From: an uncultured Rubrobacteraceae bacterium | Lineage (GTDB): Bacteria; Actinomycetota; Rubrobacteria; Rubrobacterales; Rubrobacteraceae | Assembly (NCBI GenBank): GCA_902806015.1 | Contig: CADCUZ010000104.1 | Location: forward strand, 1 to 31,129 | Reading direction: 5' to 3' | Length of the DNA: 31,129 nt | In this document: positions 1-7,712 of the stretch, piece by piece | Position numbering within the stretch: the stretch's first letter is position 1 | Layout: every line of letters begins with the position of its first letter | The notes under the pieces: generated by a model | Seen by the model: only the letters and a program-made list of their open reading frames with translations | Databases searched by the model: none | What the model was told of the DNA's origin: nothing | Translations under genes and position numbers: made by a program

Positions 1-285
1 TTTACTACGGCTTGCGACCCGCGGCCTCGCCGAACGGGTCGGTAAGACCCTACCCCGCCTGGCGGTTTTGGGAGAGCGTTTCCGGTGTCTTGGGGCACAC
101 CCGGCCCATAGTTGGCCCGAAGGGTGTAGGCCTCGCAGCCGATACACGCACCCAGAGCGCGCGTCTGAGTTTTTCTCCGCAACCGTTACGACAAAGTACC
201 ATCCGGTACCGTTACATCCAGAGACACGCATCCCAAGACATCAAAGTCGAACAATGTCAATAAAAAATACGGTAATGACCCCGTT
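1..285. other. Intergenic leader with short repeats, no gene recognised
   Basis: No reading frame here looks like a known protein or shows the strong G/C third-position bias of the real genes. The stretch is less GC-rich than the rest and probably carries the control region of the HTH gene that follows. Visible structure: the octamer ACCGTTAC occurs at 182-189 and again at 208-215, and a related CCGTTATG occurs at 282-289. A small hairpin (GTACC, 4-base loop, GGTAC) occupies 196-209, between the two octamers. A DNA-binding protein could use such iterated sites, but this is inference from spacing alone. Confidence 0.4.
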
Positions 286-722
286 ATGATCGGCATACAA
301 CCGGGCGAAAGCGGGGGGTGGGAAAACGGTTATCGCTTCCGAAAAAAGGGATCTACTGGGGCCGCGGAGGTGTCCGAGTACCCGGGGGTGGGAGCCGTGA
401 CGATCTACCGCTGGTGTCGTGAGGGTCGTTTGTCTTGTTTGAAGATCGGCAAATCGTGGCGCAGCCGGCGCGAGGCGTTGGAGGACTTTCTCGGCCGCGC
501 CGAGCGCTCGGCCACGTTCGTCGAGCAGTTGCGATCGTACTGGCGGTACCGGACAGCGTGATCGCCCTCGCCGAGACGACGGAGTTGTTGCACCAGCTCG
601 ACGCCGCCTTCTTGCAGGTGGCGGAGGCGCGCGGGGGGCTGCTGGTCAAGTTTCACGGTGGCGAGTCGACGGTCACAAGGGACGAGTTACGGGGCCGCGC
701 CGGAGCCGGGTTAACCCTTTAA
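286..722 (+). pseudogene. Frameshifted excisionase-type helix-turn-helix protein
   Basis: Residues 28-65 of the first frame form an excisionase/MerR-like helix-turn-helix (AAEVSEY, then TIYRWCREGRL, KIGKSW and REALEDFL), as in the small HTH_17 DNA-binding domain. That frame stops at 559-561. A second, overlapping frame continues from about 541 to 722 with a coherent alpha/beta segment (VPDSVIALAETTELLHQLDA, then GGLLVKFHGGE). Joining the frames near 538-541 gives one protein, so an indel of -1 or +2 has split the gene. The C-terminal sensory-like part is also short, ending at 722. A proline sits in the first HTH helix (EYPGVG), where a leucine would be expected, another sign of decay. No convincing ribosome binding site precedes the ATG. 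Likely a former transcriptional regulator; its target is unknown. Confidence 0.6.
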
Positions 723-782
723 CGACCGCCCGATGCGCCGCGTGCGACAATACCGGAGGTCAAGCAATCCACGGGAGGTTTT

Positions 783-950
783 TTGACGTCGGAGTTGTGG
801 CAATTTGCGGCCTTGATCGGGGTGTTCGTCGCCGCCGCCTTGTTGTGGCTCTGCATCATCTACCTTCCCGGGCGCACTATGGAATACTCGGAGGCGCGCC
901 GCGCGGAGTCCGGGGGGAGGGATCGGGGGTCCCCCGGAAACCCGGGGTAG
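783..950 (+). CDS. Small single-pass membrane protein (55 aa)
   Basis: A TTG start at 783 follows GGGAGG at 773-778. The 55-residue product has a short N-terminus (TSELWQF), one strongly hydrophobic span at about residues 9-28 (ALIGVFVAAALLWLCIIYLP) and a charged arginine/glycine-rich tail, so a single transmembrane helix with a cytoplasmic tail is likely. I do not recognise the family. It stands alone between the broken HTH gene and a leftward hypothetical gene. The good ribosome binding site and intact hydrophobic segment argue that it is real, but the spacing of only 4 bases and the TTG start keep confidence moderate. Confidence 0.5.
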   Translation: MTSELWQFAALIGVFVAAALLWLCIIYLPGRTMEYSEARRAESGGRDRGSPGNPG

Positions 951-960
951 GTCAACCCGG

Positions 961-1380
961 CTACCGGCCCGCGCGAAAAGCTTTATTCCGACGGTCATCC
1001 ACCGCCTCTTGCAGCAGCCCGTCCAGGGGCCTACCGGATTCCCGGTGGGCGTCTAGCACCTCGCTGAACTCCAGCACCCGGTCCCTCCTCCCGACCTCCC
1101 CCAGAAACTCGGCCGCCTCCCCCAGCCCCATGCCCTCCTGCGCGGCGAACCTCCGCACCACGCGGTTCATAAGGTCCATGAGGAGGCGACGCGCCTCCCC
1201 CTCGTCGGGGACGGCGGGCCGATCTTGCAGGCTCTCGTCGAACTGATGGCCGAAGATGAGGGCCGCGGAGACGATCCGGCGCCGGTCCTCCGCAGGTGTC
1301 CCCTCGCCCCAGGCCCTGCGCATGGTCCCTTCCCGCAGCTGGCCGAGGTACGCGACGGCCGCGTCGTCCGTGTCCGCCAT
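961..1380 (-). CDS. Hypothetical helical protein (139 aa)
   Basis: The ATG at 1380 is preceded on the minus strand by GAGAGGAG, a good ribosome binding site. The product is soluble, charged and rich in Glu, Arg and Ala (for example REGTMRRAWGEGTPAEDRRR and RRLLMDLMNRVVRRFAAQEG), consistent with an all-helical protein. There is no signal peptide, membrane segment or catalytic motif. I do not recognise a family. It is transcribed away from the VOC gene at 1460, with about 80 bases between the two starts, so the pair may share a divergent control region. A TATCAT/ATGATA box at about 1416-1421 lies in it. Confidence 0.6.
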   Translation of the reverse strand: MADTDDAAVAYLGQLREGTMRRAWGEGTPAEDRRRIVSAALIFGHQFDESLQDRPAVPDEGEARRLLMDLMNRVVRRFAAQEGMGLGEAAEFLGEVGRRDRVLEFSEVLDAHRESGRPLDGLLQEAVDDRRNKAFRAGR

Positions 1381-1459
1381 GATCCTGCTCCTCTCGCCGA
1401 CGGCGCGAACATCGTATCATCGGACCCCAGAGAACCGTAGCGGGGGGCGCCACGTGTTG

Positions 1460-2191
1460 ATGCGGCTGGACCACCTGGTAATACTCGTACCGGACCTGGA
1501 GGAGGCCGTCCAAGACTACGGGCGCCTGGGCTTCAGAGTGGCCCCGGGTGGAGAGCACGCCGACAGCCTCACGCGAAACGCCCTCGTCCCGTTCCGGGAT
1601 GGGACCTACCTGGAGCTGGTCTCTTTCTTGGACGATAAAGGCGCCCGGGACAACGTCTGGGGCTGGCGAGAGTTCCTGCCCCGCGGCGGCCTCGTGGACT
1701 ACTGCGCCGCCTCAGACGGCCTGCTGGAAGACGTCAGGAGGCTCCGGAGGCTCGGCTTCGAGGTGGACGGCCCGACCGGGGGTGGCAGGCGGCTCCCCGA
1801 TGGCGAGGAGATAAGATGGCGCAGCGCCAGCGTCAGCCAGGAGGGAAGAACACTGCCGTTCCTGATAGAGGACGTTACGCCGAGAGACAGCCGCGTCCCC
1901 GCAGGACCGGCCACCGACCATCCCAACGGCGTCACCGGCATCCTCCGGTTGGAGATCTCCGCCCACGACACCCTCAAAACCTCCGAAAACCTCGCCGTCC
2001 TGACGGGCAGCGCGCCCGGGTCACCGAAGCTCGGATCCTGCGGGCTAATCGTGATCCGACGGGAGAACGCGGGCAGGCAAGGTCCGGCGGTGGCGAGACT
2101 CTCGACGGACACACAACAAAACGCCAGGGAGCCGGACCAGCGACTGGCCCGCGGGTTTCGGTTCACGCTCTCGCCGGAAGCCGAAAGCTGA
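1460..2191 (+). CDS. VOC/glyoxalase-like domain protein
   Basis: The product (243 aa from the ATG at 1460) opens with MRLDHLVILVPDLEEAV, the classic first strand and helix of the vicinal-oxygen-chelate fold with its metal-ligand histidine (H5). This is followed by a YGRLGFRV element, a TYLELVSF strand and a second betaalphabeta module. The length and the HLVILVPDL start resemble the glyoxalase-like family PF13468, whose members are mostly uncharacterised. Upstream in-frame GTG (1454) and TTG (1457) codons are possible alternatives; the Shine-Dalgarno sequence is weak (a run of six G at 1442-1447). The substrate cannot be deduced. It lies before a small membrane protein and is probably not part of the sugar operon further on. 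Confidence 0.7.
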   Translation: MRLDHLVILVPDLEEAVQDYGRLGFRVAPGGEHADSLTRNALVPFRDGTYLELVSFLDDKGARDNVWGWREFLPRGGLVDYCAASDGLLEDVRRLRRLGFEVDGPTGGGRRLPDGEEIRWRSASVSQEGRTLPFLIEDVTPRDSRVPAGPATDHPNGVTGILRLEISAHDTLKTSENLAVLTGSAPGSPKLGSCGLIVIRRENAGRQGPAVARLSTDTQQNAREPDQRLARGFRFTLSPEAES

Positions 2192-2248
2192 AAGCCCGTT
2201 CTCCTGTATCATTCCGCGGGACGGAAAGTACCACAGAGGAGGGAGAAC

Positions 2249-2458
2249 GTGAACGACGCGACGAAGCAACGTGTGATCACCATAACGGCCGCCGGCATCG
2301 CCTACCTCATAAGCTCGATGGTGACCAACCGCCTCATAGACATCCCCGAGCAGCGCGGCCTAAAGGACGACGCCCTCGAAGCGATCCTCAAGGGGGCCAC
2401 GACCGCCACCTCGACCATCCTCGCCTCGGTTCTCGTTCGCCGGTTCTTTAGAGGCTAG
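2249..2458 (+). CDS. Small membrane protein (69 aa)
   Basis: A GTG start at 2249 follows GGAGGGAG. The 69-residue product has a hydrophobic segment at residues 9-24 (VITITAAGIAYLISSM), a charged amphipathic middle (DIPEQRGLKDDALEAILKGA) and a second hydrophobic segment (about 50-63), ending RRFFRG. A two-helix hairpin with both ends in the cytoplasm fits. I do not recognise the family or function. A TATCAT box around 2209 could be its own -10 element. Confidence 0.6.
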   Translation: MNDATKQRVITITAAGIAYLISSMVTNRLIDIPEQRGLKDDALEAILKGATTATSTILASVLVRRFFRG

Positions 2459-2523
2459 AGCCTTCGACCACCAGGGATTGACTTCTCGGCCCTGCCGAAG
2501 GCCGCGGCGTGCTGGCAGGCTTC

Positions 2524-2552
2524 TTGTCCCGGACTTCGGGCACGTATATCAT
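2524..2552 (+). promoter_or_regulatory. Candidate promoter of the sugar operon
   Basis: TTGTCC (2524-2529) and TATCAT (2547-2552) are separated by 17 bases and lie upstream of the first gene of the rightward operon. This spacing is ideal for a housekeeping sigma factor. Transcription would start near 2559 and give a leader of about 80 bases. Assigned by eye only. Confidence 0.4.
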
Positions 2553-2637
2553 CCCCGATGGGTGAGGAGAGGCGCGTCCGTATGCCGGTTTTCGGCGACG
2601 CGGGCCCGGCGTGTTCGCGACTGAGGAGGTTGGTTCC

Positions 2638-3393
2638 TTGGCGGGTCGTCTGGAGGGTCGGGTCGCTGTAGTTACGGGCGGGGGCGGGGGCCTTGCGGAG
2701 GGCATCTGCGCGCGGCTGGCCCGGGACGGCGCGGCGGTTGCCTGCGCCGACGTCTCGCCGGAGAAGGCCGAGAGGGTCGCCGGGCAGGTCGCGGCCTCCG
2801 GCGGCAGGTCCCTCGCGGTCGGGGTTGACGTCTCGGACAAGGGGTCGGTGGACGCCATGGTAGGTCGCGTCGTCGAGGAGTTCGGCGGGGTCGACGTACT
2901 CGTGAACAACGCCGCGATCTACCCGCGCAGGGCGTGGACGGAGATCGAGGAAAAGGAGTGGGACCGGGTGATGGCCGTGAACCTCAAGGGTTACTTCCTC
3001 TGCGCCCGGGCCGTCTACCCGCACATGAAGGAGCGGGGCGGCGGAAGCATCGTCAACGTCTCCTCCATCACCTTCTTTGTGGGGTGGACGCTTCTATTAG
3101 ATTACGTCACCTCCAAGGGCGGCATCGTTGGCTTCACGCGTACGCTCGCCAGGGAGGTCGGGCCGGAGGGGATCAACGTCAACGCCATAGCGCCGGGCGC
3201 CTTCCCGACGGACGCCGAGAAGATCCACCCTGATCAGGAAGGCTACAACCGCTGGGTCCTGGACCAGCAGTCCATCAAGCGCCGGGGCACGCCCGACGAC
3301 ATAGGCAACCTCATAGCCTTCCTCGCTTCGGACGAGGCTTCGTTTATCAGCGGCCAGACCGTCGGCATCGACGGCGGCTGGATGATGCACTGA
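2638..3393 (+). CDS. SDR-family NAD-dependent dehydrogenase
   Basis: A classical short-chain dehydrogenase/reductase of 251 aa. The Rossmann glycine motif is at residues 13-19 (TGGGGGL), the structural NNAA motif at 89-92, the catalytic serine at about 142 (VSS), and the catalytic YxxxK at 155-159 (YVTSK). The C-terminal IDGGW is typical of the family. Aspartate 38 after the second strand favours NAD(H) over NADP(H). I chose the TTG at 2638 because GAGGAGG (2623-2629) sits 8 bases before it and the protein then begins MAGRLEGRVAVVTGG; an in-frame GTG at 2611 would place that site inside the gene. It leads the operon with a sugar isomerase and a Gfo/Idh/MocA oxidoreductase, so it probably oxidises a sugar or polyol hydroxyl. 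The exact substrate is not predictable. Confidence 0.88.
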   Translation: MAGRLEGRVAVVTGGGGGLAEGICARLARDGAAVACADVSPEKAERVAGQVAASGGRSLAVGVDVSDKGSVDAMVGRVVEEFGGVDVLVNNAAIYPRRAWTEIEEKEWDRVMAVNLKGYFLCARAVYPHMKERGGGSIVNVSSITFFVGWTLLLDYVTSKGGIVGFTRTLAREVGPEGINVNAIAPGAFPTDAEKIHPDQEGYNRWVLDQQSIKRRGTPDDIGNLIAFLASDEASFISGQTVGIDGGWMMH

Positions 3394-3454
3394 GCCTTGG
3401 GCAGACAGTTCTTACGTAAATCGCCGCGTGGGGCGGCGGGAAAAGGAGAATCGC

Positions 3455-4300
3455 ATGGCGGACAGGCTGGAGCTGGGCATGATCAGCTCGACGTGGGATG
3501 GCACGAAGATCGGCTTGGAGGAGGGCATCCGGAAGACCAAGGAGATCGGGTTCGATACCTACGACGTCTTCGAGGACCCGCTGGACATAAACGACGCCAC
3601 GCGCGAGAAAATCAGGTCCACCTGCGAGGAGGCCGGGCTCCCGATCCGCTCGGTGGTCTGCGTGGCCTTCGGCATCGTTGATTTCAACCCGTCCGTCGTA
3701 CGCTTCACGATGGACCGCGCCAGGGCCTACATCGACCAGGGCGCTTTCTTTGGGGCACGTAACCTGCTGCTCGTGATCGGCGAGTACTTCTGGGACGGCG
3801 AGGTGTTCCCGAACGAGGCCATCTGGGACATGGCGGTCGGCAGGGTGAAAACCCTCGGCGAGTACGCGCAATCGAAGGGCCTCGAAGTGGTGATCGAGCT
3901 CGAACCGTTCAGCCAGGCGCTGGTAAAGGACGTGGACGAGCTTGCGCGCTTTATCCGCGAGGTGGACCACCGGGCGGTGAAGGCGAACGCGGACATCTCG
4001 CATCTGCACCTCTCGGACGCTTCCTCTGACGACGTGAAGAAGCTGGAGGGCATGATCGGGCACATCCACCTCTCCGACTGCGACGGCGAGAGGCACGGCG
4101 ACCTCCCGGCCGGGAGGGGCGTCACCCCCATAAAGGAGTACCTGCAGGCCATCGTCGACACCGGCTACTCAGGCACCGTCTCCATCGAGCTTGAGTACTC
4201 GCCAGACCCGGACAGGATCGTAGAGTGGGTGGAAGAGGCCTACCGGGAGACCGCGAAGATCATGGCCGACCTCGGCGTCCGCAACGGCGCGAAGGCGTAG
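3455..4300 (+). CDS. Sugar phosphate isomerase/epimerase-family TIM barrel
   Basis: A 281-residue xylose-isomerase-like TIM barrel (AP endonuclease 2 superfamily). The ATG at 3455 follows AAAGGAGA. The four expected metal ligands are visible in order: Glu in VVIELEPF, Asp in NADISHLHL, His in GHIHLSDCDGERHGD, and Glu in VSIELEY. Relatives are D-tagatose/D-psicose 3-epimerases, IolE-type dehydratases, and the lyases that act on 3-keto-sugars in levoglucosan and C-glycoside catabolism. It starts 61 bases after the SDR gene and ends 2 bases before the Gfo/Idh/MocA gene, so co-translation with the latter is likely. The pairing suggests that one enzyme oxidises a sugar and this one isomerises it or eliminates from the keto product (inference). 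Confidence 0.85.
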   Translation: MADRLELGMISSTWDGTKIGLEEGIRKTKEIGFDTYDVFEDPLDINDATREKIRSTCEEAGLPIRSVVCVAFGIVDFNPSVVRFTMDRARAYIDQGAFFGARNLLLVIGEYFWDGEVFPNEAIWDMAVGRVKTLGEYAQSKGLEVVIELEPFSQALVKDVDELARFIREVDHRAVKANADISHLHLSDASSDDVKKLEGMIGHIHLSDCDGERHGDLPAGRGVTPIKEYLQAIVDTGYSGTVSIELEYSPDPDRIVEWVEEAYRETAKIMADLGVRNGAKA

Positions 4301-4302
4301 GG

Positions 4303-5394
4303 ATGGAAGGCATCCTGGACCTCACCGGGCGCGTCGGGCCTGACCTACCGCCGAGGACTGACTACCGCATCGGGTGCGTAGGCGCGGGCTTTATCATGAA
4401 GGACATCCACCTCGTCTCGTACGGCGAGGCCGGTTTCGACGTGGTCGCCATCGCCTCGCGCACCCCGGCCAACGCCAGGAAGGCCGCCGAAGAGCACGGC
4501 ATCGGCACCGTCCACGACACCTGGGAGGAGCTGCTCGACGACGAGAGGGTCGAGATCCTGGACATAGCGTTCCCGCCAGACCAGCAACTCGGCATCGTGC
4601 GCGAGGCGGTGAAGAGGCCCCACATAAAAGGCATCCTCGCCCAAAAACCCGTCGCCTTCACCCTAGAAGAGGCGGTGGAGATGGTGCGCCTGTGCGACGG
4701 GGCGGGCGTGAAGCTCGGCGTCAACCACAACATGCGCTACGACCAGTCCGTGCGGGCCTTGAAGGCCTTGCTGGACGAGGGCCTCCTCGGGGAGGTGGTG
4801 GTCGCCGAGATAGTGATGAACGCCAGGCCGCACTGGCAGGAGTTCGTGAAGCCTTACGGCAGGATCGCGCTCCTCAACATGTCCATCCACCACCTGGACG
4901 CCTTCCGCTGCCTCTTCGGCAACCCCGAGAAGATACTCACCTCTTTCCGGCCGGACCCGAGCCACGATTTCCCCCACGAGGACGGGATGGCGTTCTACAT
5001 ACTCGAGTACCCTGACGGCCTGAGGGCCATCGGCCTCGACAACTGCTTTACGTGGGCCGGCGGCGGGATTTCTTGGCGCGTAGAAGGGACCGGGGGCATA
5101 GCAAAAGGCACCATCGGCTGGCCTGACTACCCGGAAGGCAGCCCCTCGACCATCGACTGGACGACGCGGGGTATGGGCGGAAGGTGGGAGAGCCCGCGCT
5201 GGCCGGAGCGGTGGTTCCCGCAGGCCTTCAAGGGGACGATGGGCCAACTCATGCGGGCCGTGCAGGACGACGCGGAGCCGGAGATCTCGGGCCGCACCAC
5301 CCTCGGGACCATGGCCCTGGTCGAGGCTGCCTACCGCTCCGGGCGCGAGGGCCGCGCCGTCCCGATCTCCGAAACGATGCCGGCGACGCCCTGA
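4303..5394 (+). CDS. Gfo/Idh/MocA-family sugar oxidoreductase
   Basis: A 363-residue two-domain oxidoreductase. The N-terminal Rossmann fold carries GCVGAGFIM at about residues 25-33. The catalytic lysine motif usually written EKP appears as QKPVAF, keeping the lysine. The C-terminal alpha/beta domain has NMSIHHLDAFR, the histidine-containing active-site helix of the family. The ATG at 4303 lies 2 bases after the isomerase stop; an upstream in-frame start at 4225 would lie inside that gene. The family oxidises or reduces sugar hydroxyls with NAD(P), for example inositol 2-dehydrogenase, glucose-fructose oxidoreductase and the 3-dehydrogenases of glycoside catabolism. The glutamate-to-glutamine change in EKP may mark a distinct subfamily. 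Confidence 0.87.
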   Translation: MEGILDLTGRVGPDLPPRTDYRIGCVGAGFIMKDIHLVSYGEAGFDVVAIASRTPANARKAAEEHGIGTVHDTWEELLDDERVEILDIAFPPDQQLGIVREAVKRPHIKGILAQKPVAFTLEEAVEMVRLCDGAGVKLGVNHNMRYDQSVRALKALLDEGLLGEVVVAEIVMNARPHWQEFVKPYGRIALLNMSIHHLDAFRCLFGNPEKILTSFRPDPSHDFPHEDGMAFYILEYPDGLRAIGLDNCFTWAGGGISWRVEGTGGIAKGTIGWPDYPEGSPSTIDWTTRGMGGRWESPRWPERWFPQAFKGTMGQLMRAVQDDAEPEISGRTTLGTMALVEAAYRSGREGRAVPISETMPATP

Positions 5395-6500
5395 TGCCCG
5401 AGTTTTTCGGCAAGAGTTACGGGCGCGAGGAGTTGCTGCGCCGCGTGGGCGGGTTGGATCAGGCCGCCGGCGTCAGGCTCGTCACCCTGGGCGACGGCCC
5501 AGAACGCGGCGTCAGGCTCCTCGAGTTTCGCACCGGCACGGGCTTCGCCTTCGACGTGCTCGTCGACCGCGCCTTCGACGTCGGACGCTGCGAGATGGGG
5601 GGACGCCCCTTGGGATGGCTCTCGCCGGTCGGCTTCGCCGGCCCCTGGTTCGACGAGCCGGAGGGCCTGGGCTTCCTGCGCAATTGGGGCGGGGGCCTGC
5701 TGACGACCGCCGGCCTCGACCACGCGCTGTTCATGGCTGAGGACACCGCCAAGCAGTACCATTACCCGCCGAAGGGTACGGAGAGTCACGGCTTGCACGG
5801 CCGCGTCTCCAACCTCCCCGGCCGGCTCGTCGGCTACGGCGAGCGGTGGGAGGGGGACGAATGCGTCCTCTGGGCCGAGGGCGAGGTGCGCCAGGCGGCG
5901 GTCTTCGGCGAGAACCTCGTGCTCCGGCGGCGCGTCGAGGCGAAGGTGGGGGAGTCGCGCCTGAAGATCCACGACGAGGTCGAGAACGCCGGCTTCGATC
6001 CGACGCCCCACATGTACCTCTACCACGTGAACGTCGGCTGGCCCGTCGTGGACGAGGGGGCAGAGCTTCTAGCTCCCGCGGCAGGCGTCTCCCCCCGCGG
6101 CGACTACCCGGCCGAAGGCTACGAGAAGTTCCACGGTCCCCAGAGGGACTACGTCGAGCGGGTCTTCGAGCATGAACTCGCCGCCGAAGAGGGCGGGACC
6201 GTGCCTGTCGGCATTGCCAACCGCGGGCTGGGCCTCGGCTTCTACCAGGTCTACAGGCCGGACCAGCTCCCACACCACTTCGTCTGGCGGATGCTCGGGG
6301 AGGGGACCTACGTCGTAGGCGTCGAGCCTAGCACCAACCGCACCGCCGGTCGGCTGGACGCCAGGGAGCGCGGGGAGTTGATCGAGCTGGCGCCCCGCGA
6401 GGAGCGTCTCTACGACCTCGAGCTCGGCGCCCTCCACGGTAACGAGGAGATCGAAGGTTTCGCCGCACGCGTCGAAGCGCTGCGCGGGGATCTAGAATAG
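5394..6500 (+). CDS. DUF4432 aldose-1-epimerase-fold protein
   Basis: A 368-residue beta-sandwich protein resembling the aldose-1-epimerase-like DUF4432 family. Recognisable segments are an early GVRLLEFRTGTGFAFDVLVD strand pair with RAFDVG, then ESHGLHGRVSNLP (conserved active-site histidines near residues 129-132), a HMYLYHVNVGWPV strand and GVEPSTNRTAGR near the C-terminus. The ATG at 5394 overlaps the stop of the preceding gene (TGATG), so translation is coupled. DUF4432 members sit in many sugar-catabolic operons and are presumed to bind or mutarotate a sugar, but no reaction is established for this type. Its place after the Gfo/Idh/MocA gene supports action on the same sugar. Confidence 0.82.
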   Translation: MPEFFGKSYGREELLRRVGGLDQAAGVRLVTLGDGPERGVRLLEFRTGTGFAFDVLVDRAFDVGRCEMGGRPLGWLSPVGFAGPWFDEPEGLGFLRNWGGGLLTTAGLDHALFMAEDTAKQYHYPPKGTESHGLHGRVSNLPGRLVGYGERWEGDECVLWAEGEVRQAAVFGENLVLRRRVEAKVGESRLKIHDEVENAGFDPTPHMYLYHVNVGWPVVDEGAELLAPAAGVSPRGDYPAEGYEKFHGPQRDYVERVFEHELAAEEGGTVPVGIANRGLGLGFYQVYRPDQLPHHFVWRMLGEGTYVVGVEPSTNRTAGRLDARERGELIELAPREERLYDLELGALHGNEEIEGFAARVEALRGDLE

Positions 6501-6531
6501 GCCGACGATCCGTACAGAAAGCGAGCGTGGC

Positions 6532-7671
6532 GTGGCCGAGACGGTAGGCAGGGCGCAGGAGCGCAAGGAAAGACTCGAGGACATCCTCGTCGTGGATTGC
6601 GACGTCCACGTCAACGAGACGCCCGGCAAGCTGGCCCCCTACTGCGGCATGCCGTGGCGGGTCTCTCTGGAGCATATCGAGAAGAACGAGCCGGTCCGTT
6701 ACCTGGATATCCCCGGCTTCTCCCCCGGCAACGCCGCCTACGAGGCCCGCTTCCCAACCGGCCACGAGGCGACCCGCGGCGTGGACACCCCCGCCCAGAT
6801 GCGCCGCGAGCTCGACGCCATCCACGTGGACATCGGCATCCTCTTCCCCGACCACCTCCTGAAGCTGCCCGTGATCACCCAGTCCGGCTACGCCGCCGCC
6901 ATCGCCCGGGCGTACAACGCCTGGCTGCTCGACGAGTGGTGCTCGGTAGAGAACGGCCTCCTCGGCTGCCTCCTCGCCTGCCCCCACGACCCGCAGGACG
7001 CTGCGCGCGAGATCCGGAAGTATGCAAGAGAGCCCGGCATGGTCGGCGTCTACCTGCCGTGCGCCGGGCTCGACCCGCTCTGGGGCCACAGGATGTACGA
7101 TCCCATCTTCGAGGCCGCCGAGGAGGCGGACCTGCCCGTCCTGCTGCACAGCGTCACCGTCATACACCCCGTCTTCCCCTTCAACACCCATGGCTTCGAG
7201 ACGGAGTTCGGACGGCACATCTGCAGCCACACCTTCTCCATGATGGCGAACCTCGTCCACATGGTCACCACCGGCGTGCCGGTACGCTACCCGAACCTGC
7301 GAGTCGCCTTTACCGAGGCCGGCATCTCCTGGGTGCCGTTCCTGATGCACAAGATGGACAAGGAGTTTATCGAGCGGCGCCGCGAGGTGCCCTTCCTCAC
7401 CGAGAAGCCGAGCCACTACCTCAAGAAGATGTACTTCGCCACCCAGCCCGTCGAGGAGCCCGAGGACCTCGGCGACCTAGTGAAGATGATGGACCTCTAC
7501 GACGGCGAGGACAACACCATCTTCGCCTCGGACTGGCCCCACCACGACTTCGACCACCCGATGAAGGTCCATCAGGTCCCGTTCACGAACGAGGTGCGCC
7601 GCAAGGTCTTCGGCGAGAACGCGCTGCGGCTCTTCAACATCGACGCGAACGGGAACCGACTCAACCTGTGA
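6532..7671 (+). CDS. Amidohydrolase-family protein (ACMSD-like)
   Basis: A 379-residue metal-dependent hydrolase of the amidohydrolase_2 type. The N-terminal metal site appears as VDCDVHVNE (DxH in place of the usual HxH). LLHSVTV supplies a barrel histidine, and the late ASDWPHHDFDHP contains the conserved metal or catalytic aspartate. Enzymes of this group hydrolyse lactones, decarboxylate aromatic or sugar-derived acids (ACMSD, gamma-resorcylate decarboxylase) or hydrolyse amides. The GTG at 6532 is the best start although the ribosome binding site is weak. It lies 31 bases after the DUF4432 gene, in the same operon. A lactonase or decarboxylase acting on the oxidised sugar is plausible but not shown. 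Confidence 0.8.
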   Translation: MAETVGRAQERKERLEDILVVDCDVHVNETPGKLAPYCGMPWRVSLEHIEKNEPVRYLDIPGFSPGNAAYEARFPTGHEATRGVDTPAQMRRELDAIHVDIGILFPDHLLKLPVITQSGYAAAIARAYNAWLLDEWCSVENGLLGCLLACPHDPQDAAREIRKYAREPGMVGVYLPCAGLDPLWGHRMYDPIFEAAEEADLPVLLHSVTVIHPVFPFNTHGFETEFGRHICSHTFSMMANLVHMVTTGVPVRYPNLRVAFTEAGISWVPFLMHKMDKEFIERRREVPFLTEKPSHYLKKMYFATQPVEEPEDLGDLVKMMDLYDGEDNTIFASDWPHHDFDHPMKVHQVPFTNEVRRKVFGENALRLFNIDANGNRLNL

Positions 7672-7712
7672 GGTGTAGCCAAGACGCCGGGTGGCCACGC
7701 GGGAGGAAGGGG

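Noticed and set aside
1..285. Two open frames of 73-83 codons at the left edge
   Set aside because: No ribosome binding site, poor codon bias and no recognisable motif; more likely a control region.
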